A stretch of DNA of 64,000 nucleotides from Streptomyces pseudovenezuelae (GCF_001513955.1 NZ_KQ948146.1:160476-224475), one strand, 5' to 3'; positions 17,454 to 28,038 are shown, numbered from the stretch's first letter. A program made the numbers and translations. Notes: generated by a model from the sequence alone, not told the origin.

Positions 17454-18701
17454 GTGCGAGTAGCGATCATGACGGCGGGTTCCCGGGGCGACGTGGCTCC
17501 GTTCACGGGGCTGGGGCACGGTCTGGCACGGGCCGGGCACGAGGTCACCCTGGTCACCCATGAGCGCTTCGAGCCGTTGGCGACGCGGGCCGGGATCGGT
17601 TTCCACGCGCTGCCGCTCGATCCCCGGGCGGAGCTGGAGTCCTCCCGCGGACGGGCGCTGCACCGCAGCACGACCGGAGTGGGCAAGCTGGTGCGGGTGG
17701 TCGCGATGGGCCGGGCCCTGGCCGGGCGGATCGCGGACGACCTGGTGACGGCCGCCGGGGCGAGCGACGCGCTGCTCCTGTCCGGATCGGTGGCCCCGCT
17801 GGGCCACGCCGTCGCCGAGGGCTTGGGCCTGCCCAGCCTCGGACTCAACCTCCAACCCCTGGCGGCCACGCGGGAGTTCGTACCTCCCATGCTGGGCGTC
17901 GGCTCCTGGGGACCGTTCGGCAACCGGGTCGCCGGGCTGGGCCTGAACCTGGCGGTGGAGCAGCTCTTCGGCGCGGCCCTCCCGCCACTCCGGGCCCGGC
18001 TGGGCCTGCCTCCACTGAGCCCGGCCGCGGCACTGCGCGCCCGTGAGCGGCAGGGCTGGCCGGTCCTGCACGGCTTCAGCCCCCGGGTGGTCGCCCGGCC
18101 CCGCGACTGGCGTTCCGGACTCGACGTGACGGGTTACTGGTGGCCGTACGACGGCGACGCCCCGCTCCCCGACGAGCTGCGGGCCTTCCTCGGAGCCGGG
18201 CCCGCCCCGGTCTTCGTGGGCCTGGGCAGCGCGACCGTGCCCGATCCCGCGCGCATCAGCGCCGCGATCGTACGGGCGCTGCGCCGGGCCGGGCTGCGCG
18301 GTGTGATCCAGCGCGGCTGGGCGGGCCTGACGGCGACGGGCGACGACATGCTCACCATCGACGAGACACCCCACTCCGCGCTCTTTCCCCACATGGCGGC
18401 CGTGGTCCACCACGCGGGCGCGGGCACGACGGCGGCGGGCCTGCGCGCGGGGGTACCGGCCGTTCCGGTACCGATCCAGTTCGACGAGAGCTTCTGGGCG
18501 GCCCGGCTGGTCACCCTGGGCGTGGCCCCGCGCGCCCTGCCCCTGCGACACCTGACCGCCGAGGCACTGGAGCAGGCGCTGCTCCGGGCGACGCAGGACT
18601 CCGGCCATCGGGAGCGGGCGCGGGCGCTGGGCGCACACATCCGGGCGGAGGACGGCGTGACACCCGTGGTGGAAGCGGTGCACCGACTACGACGCCACTG
18701 A
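17454..18701 (+). CDS. UDP-glycosyltransferase (MGT/sterol glycosyltransferase type)
   Basis: 415-residue GT-B fold transferase of family GT1, related to macrolide and sterol glycosyltransferases. The N-terminal acceptor domain starts VRVAIMTAGSRGDVAPF, the hallmark of this group. The C-terminal donor domain holds PVFVGLGSATV (near 258), LFPHMAAVVHHAGAGTTAAGL (His-Gly-Gly-type diphosphate motif, near 310) and VPIQFDESFWAARL (near 345), which contacts the sugar. GTG 17454 is selected since the first beta strand starts at this codon. It may glycosylate a lipid or a toxic natural product; the acceptor is not known. Not obviously in an operon. Confidence 0.88.
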   Translation: MRVAIMTAGSRGDVAPFTGLGHGLARAGHEVTLVTHERFEPLATRAGIGFHALPLDPRAELESSRGRALHRSTTGVGKLVRVVAMGRALAGRIADDLVTAAGASDALLLSGSVAPLGHAVAEGLGLPSLGLNLQPLAATREFVPPMLGVGSWGPFGNRVAGLGLNLAVEQLFGAALPPLRARLGLPPLSPAAALRARERQGWPVLHGFSPRVVARPRDWRSGLDVTGYWWPYDGDAPLPDELRAFLGAGPAPVFVGLGSATVPDPARISAAIVRALRRAGLRGVIQRGWAGLTATGDDMLTIDETPHSALFPHMAAVVHHAGAGTTAAGLRAGVPAVPVPIQFDESFWAARLVTLGVAPRALPLRHLTAEALEQALLRATQDSGHRERARALGAHIRAEDGVTPVVEAVHRLRRH

Positions 18702-18719
18702 CCACGCCGTCCGTCCCCT

Positions 18720-18737
18720 CAGGGACGCGGGTCCCTG
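18720..18737. terminator. Short hairpin after the glycosyltransferase gene
   Basis: 7-base-pair stem CAGGGAC/GTCCCTG with a 4-base loop, 19 bases after the glycosyltransferase stop. Modest stem, so only a candidate. The 160 bases from here to the TetR gene show no gene. Confidence 0.45.
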
Positions 18738-18897
18738 TCGATGTTCGACGCCTCAGCCGCACGGATGCCAACGGCTGCGAAGCACTCACTCCTCCACCCC
18801 ATGACGGCAACCAGCCAAGACGCACCGGCACCCGCACCAACCGGCCCCGACCAACCCTGAGCGCACCGACCTGCACCGCACGGCCAGCGCCGCCCCC

Positions 18898-19560
18898 TCA
18901 CCCCCGGCCCGGCTCCCAGCCCGCCGGCTGGAGGATGCCCAGCAGCTGTCGCACCAGTTCCTCCACGACCTCGTCCAGCGTGGCGTCCACCCAGCCGGCG
19001 CTCCAGTCGTGCAGCAGCCCGTTGACGCTGCCGATGAATCCGGTCGCCGCGAGCCGGTAGTCCCGCTGGGCCGCCTCGCCCCGCGTGACGGCCCGGTTCG
19101 CCTCGGCGCACACCAGGTCGACCCAGTGCGCCCGGCGGGCCAGCCGTTGTTCCTCCAGACGCGGACTGACGCCGATGATCTCGACGAACGTGATCCGCAC
19201 CCGGCGCGGATCGGACGTGACGTTCGCCGCGTACGCGCGGAAGATCGCGGCCGCGCGCTCGGCGAGCGGCAGGTGGTCCGCGTCGGCCACCGCGGCCACC
19301 ACAGCCGCCGTCGCCCAGTCGTTGACCTCCAGATGCAGCGCGGCCAGCACGTCCTCCAGGGTGCGGAACTCCTCGTAGAACTGGCGGGTGGAAAGGCCCG
19401 CGGCCTCGCTGAGGGCCGCGACGGTCGTGGCGCGGTAGCCGGGAGCGTCCCCGAAGAGCTGGAGGGCCGCGGCCAGGAAGCGGCGGCGCCGCTCGGCCTG
19501 CCGTTCCGCGGCCGTCTTGCCGCCGTAGCGACCGGTCGGGGCCTTGAGCCTGCCCGTCAC
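18898..19560 (-). CDS. TetR family transcriptional regulator
   Basis: About 220-residue TetR repressor. The N-terminal helix-turn-helix covers residues 17-65: RRRRFLAAALQLFGDAPGYRATTVAALSEAAG then LSTRQFYEEFRTLEDV. The rest is the helical ligand-binding and dimer domain. Three in-frame GTG codons (19572, 19563, 19560) are possible; the GGGAGG at 19570-19565 makes the last the best start. The gene is divergent from the secreted beta-propeller gene, and a TetR-type palindrome lies between them at 19651-19666, so it probably represses that gene and itself. The ligand is unknown. Confidence 0.88.
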   Translation of the reverse strand: MTGRLKAPTGRYGGKTAAERQAERRRRFLAAALQLFGDAPGYRATTVAALSEAAGLSTRQFYEEFRTLEDVLAALHLEVNDWATAAVVAAVADADHLPLAERAAAIFRAYAANVTSDPRRVRITFVEIIGVSPRLEEQRLARRAHWVDLVCAEANRAVTRGEAAQRDYRLAATGFIGSVNGLLHDWSAGWVDATLDEVVEELVRQLLGILQPAGWEPGRG

Positions 19561-19650
19561 CACACCTCCCACCCGGGCCGGAGTGTCCGGCCTTCCGTAT
19601 GAGCGCCAAGTTTGTCGTGCACGCAGTCTTGTGGAGAAGGGCCCCCCTTC

Positions 19651-19666
19651 CTTACTTTGCAGTAAG
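19651..19666. promoter_or_regulatory. TetR-type palindromic operator
   Basis: CTTACT-TTGC-AGTAAG, an inverted repeat with 6-base arms and a 4-base spacer, in an A/T-richer patch of the divergent promoter region between the TetR gene and the secreted beta-propeller gene. Confidence 0.6.
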
Positions 19667-19745
19667 TTGACTCTGAAAGCACGCGTCTTCAGTTTCGCCG
19701 TCTTGGCATGCCCCCGTCATGAGCCGCCTTAGAGGGAGACCCGTC

Positions 19746-20990
19746 ATGCCTGTTCTCAAGCCCAGACACCTGTGTGCCATGGCCGCCGCCGTCGTCCTGA
19801 CCGTCACCGCCCCCGCGACTGTTGCCTCCGCCGCGGACACCGCCGCCCTGCGCGAGGTGCTGTTCGTGGGCAACAACTGGGACGGCACCGCCGACGTCCT
19901 CAAGTCCTCCGGCGACCTGGCGAAGATCGGCCGGATCAACGTCATCCCCGACAAGGACGCCCGGATGGCGGCGATCAACGCCGATCCGATCAAGTGGATC
20001 TACTTCATGGCGATCCGCAACAGCGTCGGCGAGGGCCACGACCAGTTCGCCGACGACATGTACTCCACGCCGGACGGCAGGTCGGTGGTCGTCTCACGGC
20101 CGAGCTTCGCGGACGTGGTGTCGATCGACCTGGCCTCCGGGAAGGTCAACTGGCGCTTCCCGGTGTCGGGTTACCGCGCGGACCACATGGCGGTCTCCCC
20201 CGACGGCACCCGGGTCGCGGTGTCGGCCTCGACGGCGAACACCGTGCATGTGCTGGACATCAACACGGGCAAGCAGCTCGGCTCGTTCGCCACCGGTGAC
20301 AAGCCGCACGAGAACATCTTCACCAAGGACGGCAAGTACATCTACAACATGGCGATCGGAGACGTGAACACCGACTCCGACGCGCCCTGGCTGGACTGGA
20401 CGAAGGGCGACCGGCACATCACGGTGGTGGACGCGACCACCTACAAGCAGGTCAAGACCATCGACATGCGGGACAAGCTGAACGCGATCGGCCTCACGGA
20501 CTACTCCGACGCCGTCCGCCCCGCCGTGTTCTCGCCGGACGAGTCCAAGCTGTACTTCCAGGTGTCGTTCTTCAACGGCTTCTTCGAGTACGACCTCGCC
20601 ACCGACAAGATCACCCGTACGAAGACCCTGCCGAAGAACCCGGCGACCAGCGACGACCGCACCACCATGGTCAACGACTCGCGCCACCACGGCCTGTCGA
20701 TGAGCCCGGACGGCAGCAAGCTGTGCGTCGCGGGCACGATGGACGACTACGCGACCGTCGTGAACCGCACCACCCTCCAGGAGGGCCCCCTCGTGCCCGC
20801 CTCGAAGCCCTACTGGGCGACCGTCAGCGGTGACGGCAAGAGCTGTGTCGTGTCCGAGAGCGGCGCCGACCAGGTCACCGCGATCGACTTCGCGACCGGG
20901 CAGAAGACGGTGTCCGTGCCGGTCGGCGACCATCCGCAGCGGGTGCGCCTCGGGCATGTGGCCGCCGACTGGACGAGTCCGTCCTCGTAG
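19746..20990 (+). CDS. Secreted YncE-type beta-propeller protein
   Basis: 414-residue exported protein. Residues 1-30 form a signal peptide (cleavage near ASAAD). The rest has repeated beta-propeller blades of the YncE/lactonase type: DDMYSTPDGRSVVVSRPS, DHMAVSPDGTRVAVSAS, AVFSPDESKLYFQVSF and HHGLSMSPDGSKLCVAG, with the recurring S-P-D-G turn. Proteins of this group are often surface binding proteins; a few are hydrolases, and no catalytic residue can be pointed to here. ATG 19746 is chosen for AGGGAG upstream and for the clean signal peptide. Likely controlled by the divergent TetR. Confidence 0.84.
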   Translation: MPVLKPRHLCAMAAAVVLTVTAPATVASAADTAALREVLFVGNNWDGTADVLKSSGDLAKIGRINVIPDKDARMAAINADPIKWIYFMAIRNSVGEGHDQFADDMYSTPDGRSVVVSRPSFADVVSIDLASGKVNWRFPVSGYRADHMAVSPDGTRVAVSASTANTVHVLDINTGKQLGSFATGDKPHENIFTKDGKYIYNMAIGDVNTDSDAPWLDWTKGDRHITVVDATTYKQVKTIDMRDKLNAIGLTDYSDAVRPAVFSPDESKLYFQVSFFNGFFEYDLATDKITRTKTLPKNPATSDDRTTMVNDSRHHGLSMSPDGSKLCVAGTMDDYATVVNRTTLQEGPLVPASKPYWATVSGDGKSCVVSESGADQVTAIDFATGQKTVSVPVGDHPQRVRLGHVAADWTSPSS

Positions 20991-21024
20991 CGGGCGCGTC
21001 GACGCGCGGTCCGAGCGGACGGCG

Positions 21025-21072
21025 CAGCAGGGCCGGTACCGCCTCCAGGGGGAGGGGGTACCGGCCCTGCTG
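21025..21072. terminator. Strong bidirectional hairpin terminator
   Basis: Perfect 16-base-pair stem (CAGCAGGGCCGGTACC and complement) with a 16-base loop, between the convergent beta-propeller and GH5 genes. Confidence 0.82.
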
Positions 21073-21088
21073 TCCGATGTACGCGGGG

Positions 21089-22948
21089 TCAGCCGAACTT
21101 CTGCGCCGTCCAGGCCGCGAGCTCGGACCTGGCCGCGGCGAGCGCGGACGCGGAGGGCGAGGTCGCCCCGTTGGTCACCAGCGCGTAGTGCAGGACGCCG
21201 GAGTCCGCGTCGGTGAGCAGCAGTCGGCGACTGCCCGTGCCGCCCGGTTCGACCGCCGCGCCGACCGGGGTCGACGAGCTGTACGCGGGCGGGCCGTAGA
21301 CCGTGCCCAGGTCGGAGACGACGGTGGTCGTCACGGTCGGGAAGGAGGCGGGCAGATGCAGTTCGGTGGGCGCCGAGCCGCTGCCCGAGCGCCACACCAG
21401 CACCGCGTACTGGCCCGACCCGACCAGCGACGACACCTGCGGCAGGCCGCTCGGCACCGGGTTCCAGGTCAGTGTCGTGGAGCCGTCGCGCGAGCGGTCC
21501 TCGTAGGTGAAGGCGGCCGTGGAACCGGAGGTGGCACTCGGGTAGATCCGGTCGAGGAGCCGGGCGTCCTGGCGTAGTACCGCCGTGCCCGAGTCGTTCA
21601 GCTTCACGGCCGACAGGTCCTCGTCGTTCCAGGCGTCGCCCGAGGCCATGACCTTGTCGGGGTTGTCGTTCATCAGCTCGTGGTGACGGCCGTTGTAGAT
21701 GTCCCACTGCCACTGCGTGCCGGAGAGGACCGGCCCCGAACCGGCGGGCGCCGACCACCAGTTGGCGCCCTTCACCCGGGAGTCGAGGGCCTGGTACATG
21801 GCTTTGAGGACGGTGGGTGCCTTGCCCGCGGTCGAGCCGTTCAGCGGGTGCCCGAACTCGCTGACCACGGCCGTCGTCCCGGCCGCCGCCGCACGGTCGC
21901 GGACCGTGCCGAAGTCGCCGACGTACTGACCGTCGGAGGCGTTGCCCCACATCAGGATGCCGGAGATGGCCTTCTGGTCGTAGAAGTGGGTGTTGAAGAC
22001 GTACCGGGAGCCGAGCGTGCCGGCGTCGAGGAGGCCGCCCTCCTCCTTGGAGACGTTGCCGTTCCAGAAGAGGTTCGGCTCGACCAGGGCGGGCTTGTCC
22101 GTCCAGCCCGCCGCGTCCATCCGGGCCCGGAACTTCACGTAGAAGGGCCACAGCAGGTCGCGTTCCCAGGTGCGGCTGTTCTGCCCCGAGTCGTAGCTGC
22201 CGGCGTAGGGCTCGTTGTAGGGGTCGAAGCCGACCACTCCAGCGAACTCCTCGGCGGCGAGGTTCGCCTTGAGGTACGCCATGGTCTTCTGGGCGGTGGC
22301 CAGGAAGGAGTCCTGGAGGCCGTGGTTGTTGTGCCAGAAGTCGTACTGGGCGGCCTTCACCGCGCCGTTCTGGGTGATGTTCTGGCCCCACAGGAGGCAG
22401 ATGCCGCAGGACTCGTCGGGGTAACTGCCCAGGTCCACCGCCCACTTGGGGGCGCCGTCGCCGGTGTACCAGCTGTCGGAGTCGAAGAGCCACCGGGAGT
22501 ACAGGTCCTGGTGGAAGTCGGGGTAGACCCGGATGCCCGCGTCGAGGAACGCGCGCATCTGCGCGGTGGCGTTCGCCAGGTAGGTGGTGTCGACCTGGCC
22601 CTTCACCGGTTCCGCGTAGGCCCAGGAGAGCAGGAAGCGCACGGAGTTGCCGCCGCCGAGGGTTCTGAGCGCGGTGGCCGACTTCCTGGCGTCGGCGACC
22701 GAGGCGAAGGGCAGGCCCTTGTTCTCGGCGAGCTTGGTCTCGCCGGAGACGTTGTAGCCACGCAGCACGATCTCGCGGCCGTTGCCGTCGACGAACCGTC
22801 CGTTCTGGACGGTGAGGGGGGTGTCGTCGAACGAGAGGGAGTCGGTGAGGGCGTCGGCGGAAGCGGGCCGGACGCCCGCGACCGTCAGGAATCCACAGAG
22901 GACAACCAGAACAACGAGCAGACGTGCGCGTTTATTCGGCATGTCCAT
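21089..22948 (-). CDS. Secreted GH5 family glycosidase (endoglycosylceramidase-like)
   Basis: About 619-residue exported glycoside hydrolase of family 5. Residues 1-32 of the protein starting at 22948 form a signal peptide (hydrophobic LLVVLVVLCGFLTVAG, cleavage near ASADA). The (beta/alpha)8 barrel carries RGYNVSGETKL, VRFLLSWAYAEP, the acid/base Glu in GFDPYNEPYAG and the nucleophile Glu in VVSEFGHP. A C-terminal beta-sandwich (about the last 150 residues) completes the protein. Barrel motifs match the endoglycosylceramidase group that cleaves glycolipid oligosaccharides, but other beta-glycosidase activities are possible. Start uncertain between ATG 22948 and 22942; neither has a strong ribosome site. 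Confidence 0.88.
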   Translation of the reverse strand: MDMPNKRARLLVVLVVLCGFLTVAGVRPASADALTDSLSFDDTPLTVQNGRFVDGNGREIVLRGYNVSGETKLAENKGLPFASVADARKSATALRTLGGGNSVRFLLSWAYAEPVKGQVDTTYLANATAQMRAFLDAGIRVYPDFHQDLYSRWLFDSDSWYTGDGAPKWAVDLGSYPDESCGICLLWGQNITQNGAVKAAQYDFWHNNHGLQDSFLATAQKTMAYLKANLAAEEFAGVVGFDPYNEPYAGSYDSGQNSRTWERDLLWPFYVKFRARMDAAGWTDKPALVEPNLFWNGNVSKEEGGLLDAGTLGSRYVFNTHFYDQKAISGILMWGNASDGQYVGDFGTVRDRAAAAGTTAVVSEFGHPLNGSTAGKAPTVLKAMYQALDSRVKGANWWSAPAGSGPVLSGTQWQWDIYNGRHHELMNDNPDKVMASGDAWNDEDLSAVKLNDSGTAVLRQDARLLDRIYPSATSGSTAAFTYEDRSRDGSTTLTWNPVPSGLPQVSSLVGSGQYAVLVWRSGSGSAPTELHLPASFPTVTTTVVSDLGTVYGPPAYSSSTPVGAAVEPGGTGSRRLLLTDADSGVLHYALVTNGATSPSASALAAARSELAAWTAQKFG

Positions 22949-23024
22949 TACAGTCCGACCATTTCGGTACAACGTCAACACTTCTGACTAGTGAGTAAGT
23001 TTCACTTTCGTCGCATCTGCCGCC

Positions 23025-24989
23025 TCATCCGCCGACCCGACGCGTCACGTTCAACAGATACTCCTTGCGGTTGAGGGGATTGTGATCACTGCGTGGGCGT
23101 CGCGGAACGGTTCCGTGCGAGACCGGCGCGTAGTGGTCGAACCCGCTCTCCAACTCCCCCTCCCCGCGCGTCAGTCCGGGCAGTCGCTGTTCCAGTCCGT
23201 GCACCCGGGCGGCCGGTACCGCACCCTCCAGGACACACCGGTCGCCCCGGGTCTCCGTCGTCCGCGGTACGGCCCGCAGCGCGGCCAGCACGGGCAGCAG
23301 GGCGCCGAGGGTGTCGGCCGGGGCCTCGACGCGGAACCGGTGCATCGGTTCGTGCACCCGGGTGCCCGCCCGGCGCAGCGCCTCGACGAGGACCAGCGGG
23401 GTCAGGCCCCGGAAGTCGGCCCCGGTACTGGACATGCTCTTGTCGAAGCCCTGGTGGGCGTGGCTCTGCCGGGGGCAGTAGCCGCAGTGGGTCATGGTGA
23501 CCGTGCAGTCGGTGACCTGCCAGCCGTCGAGGCCCTGGCCGAGGGTCTCGCGCACGGTGTCCTCGACGGCCTTGAAGAAGGCGTACGGCATGGCGCCGAG
23601 CTCCACCTCCAGCCGGAAGGACACTCCGGAGCCGACCGGCGCCGGGTCGACGCGCAGACCGACGGTGGCCAGGAAGGGGTTGTCGTCCTTCTTGACGAAC
23701 TCGGCGGCCGCGCCGCTCCCGGCCGGGCGCTCGATGCACAGGGGCGTGGTCTCGCGGAAGGTGACGTCGAGGCCGAACTCCTCGGCGAGCGTGGCCTGGA
23801 CGACCTCCTTCTGGACCTCGCCGTAGAGGGAGACGGAGGTCTCCTGGCGGACCTCGTCGTGGCGCAGGTCGATCAGCGGGTCCTGCTCGGCGAGCCGGGT
23901 GAGGGCGAGGTGGAGGGACCGGGCGTCGGTGTCCGGTCCCGGGACGACGACCGTTTCGAGGGAGGGCGGGGCGAAGAAGCGGCCGTGCGCCTTGCGGGGT
24001 TCGCCGAGCGTGTCGCCGACGCGGGTGCCGGTGAGGCCCCAGAGCTTGGCGATCCGTCCCGCCGGGACCGCGTCCCGGCGGGTCTCGGTGCCCCCGTCGA
24101 ACACGCTGATCGCGGTGACACGGCCCTCGGTGCGCGCCTCGCCGAAGGGAATCCGGTCGCGGACGCCGAGCGTGCCGGAGAACAGGCGCGCGTACGCGAT
24201 CTTCTCCCCCGCCGGGCCCCTTTCGACCTTGAACACCGTGCCGGAGACGGGCCCTTCCGGGTCGCCGTCGGCGCCGGGCAGCAACTCCTTGATGCCGGTG
24301 ATCAGTTCGGGCACGCCGGCGCCCGTGACCGCCGACCCGAAGTACACCGGGTGCACCAGGGCCTGCCCGGTCCGCGTGACCAGGGCCCTGTGCAGCAGAT
24401 CCGCGTCGACCCGCCCCTCGACCCAGGCCGACAGCAGGTCGTCGTCGTGGTCCGCGAGGACGTCGTAGGGGCCGATCCCCGGGAGGAACCGGGCCGCGCG
24501 CGTACCGGGTCGGTCCACCGTCCCCATCGGCACGATCGCCGGGGTGAGCCGCTCGGCGACGGCCCGCAGGACATCGTCGCACCGGGCTCCGCGCCGGTCG
24601 ATCTTGTTGACGAAGACGAGGGTCGGGATGCGCAGCCGCTCCAGGGTCCGCATCAGGACCCGGGTCTGCGCCTGGACGCCCTCGACGGCCGAGACGACGA
24701 GCACGGCGCCGTCGAGCACGCCGAGGACGCGCTCCACCTCGGCGATGAAGTCCGGGTGGCCGGGGGTGTCGATGAGGTTGACGGTCACGTCGTCGACCGC
24801 GAAGGAGACGACGGCGGACTTGATGGTGATACCGCGCCGGCGCTCCAGCGCGAGGGTGTCGGTCTGTGTGCTGCCGGCGTCGACGCTGCCGATCTCGTCG
24901 ATGACTCCGACCGAGTGCAGCAGCCGCTCGGTCAGGCTGGTCTTACCGGCGTCGACGTGGGCGAGGATCCCGAGGTTGAGCAGGTGCAC
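23025..24989 (-). CDS. Tetracycline-type ribosomal protection GTPase (OtrA/TetM family)
   Basis: 654-residue EF-G-like translational GTPase that releases tetracycline from the ribosome. G1 AHVDAGKTSLTERLL (residue 10-24), switch I region RRGITIKSA, G3 DTPGHPDF (near 76), G4 NKID (near 130). Domain IV and the C-terminal loop region (THCGYCPRQSHAHQGFDKSMSSTGADFRG) carry the features that separate resistance proteins from EF-G. The start GTG 24989 sits at the first strand (MHLLNLGILAHVD). Closest group is OtrA-like, native to Streptomyces. It may act in intrinsic tetracycline tolerance. A leader ORF overlaps its start (24943-25053). Confidence 0.9.
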   Translation of the reverse strand: MHLLNLGILAHVDAGKTSLTERLLHSVGVIDEIGSVDAGSTQTDTLALERRRGITIKSAVVSFAVDDVTVNLIDTPGHPDFIAEVERVLGVLDGAVLVVSAVEGVQAQTRVLMRTLERLRIPTLVFVNKIDRRGARCDDVLRAVAERLTPAIVPMGTVDRPGTRAARFLPGIGPYDVLADHDDDLLSAWVEGRVDADLLHRALVTRTGQALVHPVYFGSAVTGAGVPELITGIKELLPGADGDPEGPVSGTVFKVERGPAGEKIAYARLFSGTLGVRDRIPFGEARTEGRVTAISVFDGGTETRRDAVPAGRIAKLWGLTGTRVGDTLGEPRKAHGRFFAPPSLETVVVPGPDTDARSLHLALTRLAEQDPLIDLRHDEVRQETSVSLYGEVQKEVVQATLAEEFGLDVTFRETTPLCIERPAGSGAAAEFVKKDDNPFLATVGLRVDPAPVGSGVSFRLEVELGAMPYAFFKAVEDTVRETLGQGLDGWQVTDCTVTMTHCGYCPRQSHAHQGFDKSMSSTGADFRGLTPLVLVEALRRAGTRVHEPMHRFRVEAPADTLGALLPVLAALRAVPRTTETRGDRCVLEGAVPAARVHGLEQRLPGLTRGEGELESGFDHYAPVSHGTVPRRPRSDHNPLNRKEYLLNVTRRVGG

Positions 24990-25053
24990 GAAGCGTCATG
25001 TCCTTTGGAGAGAGGGAGATTCCTTCCGGGATGGACATGGACGCAGTGCGCAT
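24943..25053 (-). CDS. Candidate leader ORF overlapping the ribosomal-protection gene start
   Basis: 36 codons beginning MRTASMSIPEGISLSPKD, starting at ATG 25053 with GGAG 5 bases upstream, and ending at TAA 24943-24945, inside the resistance gene and 47 bases past its GTG. The main gene has only a distant AAAGGA (11 bases), so translation of the leader through the main start could control it, as in other tetracycline-resistance genes where a leader peptide couples expression to ribosome stalling. This is an inference from positions; the peptide has no known family. Confidence 0.35.
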   Translation of the reverse strand: MRTASMSIPEGISLSPKDMTLRAPAQPRDPRPRRRR

Positions 25054-25216
25054 TACGGCTCCAGGATCGTGCGACGGCAGAGACATCCGAAGTGCAGCAG
25101 GTGCGGGCTCCCGGCGGCAACGGATTAACGCTCAACCAGTCGCGTCCCGACCCTCGCCCCCTCCCCGGAGCGGTCCTAGAGTGACGCACATCACGTCCGT
25201 GGTCCTGGGAGGGCAC

Positions 25217-25692
<476 letters not shown>

Positions 25693-25696
<4 letters not shown>

Positions 25697-28038
25697 GCGA
25701 GGTCGGCACCGCCCGGCTCCGCAAGGAGGACGCCCGGCTGCTCACCGGACAGACCCGCTGGACCGACAACATCGACGCCCCCGGGCTGCTCCACCTGGCC
25801 GTGCTGCGCAGCCCCATGGCACACGCCCGGATCGACCGGGTCGACGTCTCCGCCGCGCTCGAACGTCCCGGCGTGGTCGCCGCGTTCAGCGGCGCGGACC
25901 TCGCGCCGGACCTGGGATCGCTGCCCTGCGCCTGGCCGGTGACCGAGGACATCGTGCTGCCCGAACACCCGCCGATCGCGGTCGACGAGGTGCGGTACGC
26001 CGGTGACCCGGTGGCCGTGGTGGTGGCCCGCGACCGGTACACGGCCGCCGACGCCCTGGAGGCGGTCGAGGTCGAGTACACGCCGCTGCCCCCGGTCCTG
26101 GACCTGGAGGCCGCACTCGCCGAGGGCGCCCCGCTGGTCCACTCCGACAAGGGCACCAACCGCTGCTACGACTGGCCGCTGCGCACCGGCGAGGACTTCG
26201 CCGCCGTACGGCAGCGCGCCGAGGTGACCCTCAAACGCCGCTACCACCAGCAGCGGCTGATCCCCAACGCCATGGAGCCGCGCGCGGTCGTCGTCACCCC
26301 GGTCGCCGCCTCGGACGAGTACACGGTGTACTCGTCCACCCAGATCCCGCACATCCTGAGGGTCATGCTGGCCGTGGTCACCGAAGTCCCCGAGCACAGA
26401 CTGCGGGTGGTCGCCCCGGACGTGGGCGGCGGCTTCGGCTCCAAGCTCCAGGTGTACGGCGAGGAGGCGATCACCCTCGCGGTGGCACGCCGTCTCGGGC
26501 GGCCCGTGAAGTGGACCGAGTCCCGCTCCGAGGGCTACCTCGCCACCCACCACGGCCGGGGCATGATCCAGGACGTCGAGATCGCCGCGAACCGCGACGG
26601 CCGGCTGCTGGGCCTCAAGGTCGACCTGCTCGTCGACATGGGCGCCTATCTGATGCTGGTCACCCCGGGCATCCCGATCCTGGGCGCGTTCATGTACCCG
26701 GGCATCTACAAGATGAGGTCCTACGAGCTGGGCGTCACCGGCGTCTTCACGACCAGGACGCCCACCGACGCCTACCGTGGCGCCGGGCGCCCCGAGGCCA
26801 CGTACGCCATCGAACGGATCATGGACGAGCTCGCGGTCGAACTCGGCCTGGATCCGGTGGAGTTGCGGCGCCGCAACTGGATCCGGCACGAGGAGTTCCC
26901 GTACACGACGATCGCGGGTCTGACCTACGACAGCGGCAACTACGAGGCCGCGACCGACAAGGCCCTCGCGCTGTTCGACTACGACAAGCTGCGTGCCGAG
27001 CAGGCGGACCGCAACCAGCGCGGTGACACCGTACGGCTCGGGATCGGGGTGTCGACGTACACCGAGATGTGCGGGCTCGCGCCGAGCCGGGTGCTCAGGG
27101 ACCTCAGGTACGCGGCCGGCGGCTGGGAGGCGGCGAGCGTGCGCATGCTGCCCACCGGCAAGGTCGAGGTGGTCACCGGGACCAGTCCGCACGGGCAGGG
27201 GCACGTGACCTGCTGGAGCCAGATCGCGGCCGACGTGCTCGGGGTGCCCTTCGAGGACGTCCAGGTGGTGCACGGGGACACCCGGGCGGCCCCGCAGGGC
27301 ATGGACACCTACGGCTCGCGGTCGCTGGTGGTCGGCGGCACCGCCGTGCACCAGGCGGCCACGAAGGTGGTGGACAAGGCGCGGAAGGTCGCCGCGCATC
27401 TGCTCGAAGCGAGCGAGCGGGACCTGGAGTTCACCGACGGCGTCTTCTCCGTGAAGGGGTCGCCGGACGCGCGCAGGACCATCCAGGAGATCGCCTTCGA
27501 GACGTTCACCTCGCACGACCTGCCCGACGGCGTGGAACCCACCATCAACGCCGGGCACCTGACCGACCCGGACGACTTCTCCTATCCGCACGGCACCCAC
27601 CTGTGCGCGGTGGAGGTCGACACCGAGACCGGGCAGACCCGGATCAGGTCGTACGTCGCCGTGGACGACGTCGGCCGGGTGATCAACCCGATGATCGTCG
27701 AGGGGCAGGTGCACGGCGGACTCGCGCAGGGCATCGCGCAGGCCCTGTACGAGGAGGCGGTCTACGACGACGAGGGCAACCTGGTCTCCGGCACGATGGC
27801 CGACTATCTCGTGCCGTCGGCACCGGACCTGCCCGAGTTCGTGACCGAGCGGGCCCGGACGCCCGCGACCACGAACCCCCTGGGCGTCAAGGGCGTCGGG
27901 GAGGCGGGCACGATCGCCTCCACCCCGGCCGTCGTGGGCGCGGTCGTGGACGCGCTGCGGCCGCTCGGCGTGCGCGACCTGCGGATGCCCTGCACGCCCG
28001 AGCGGGTCTGGCAGGCCCTGAAGGAGGCCTCGGCATGA
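25693..28038 (+). CDS. Molybdopterin-binding large subunit, form II CoxL type
   Basis: 781-residue catalytic subunit of a molybdenum hydroxylase. The N-terminal region (LRKEDARLLTGQTRWTDN) and the Mo-pterin contacts (GGGFGSK near residue 248, HGQGH near 500, and the C-terminal GVKGVGEAG containing the catalytic Glu) are present. The active-site loop reads AYRGAGR near 358. The CO-oxidising form I enzymes have AYxCSFR with the Cu-binding Cys; the Cys is absent, so this is a form II protein whose true substrate is unclear. Start ATG overlaps the upstream stop, giving translational coupling. Confidence 0.92.
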
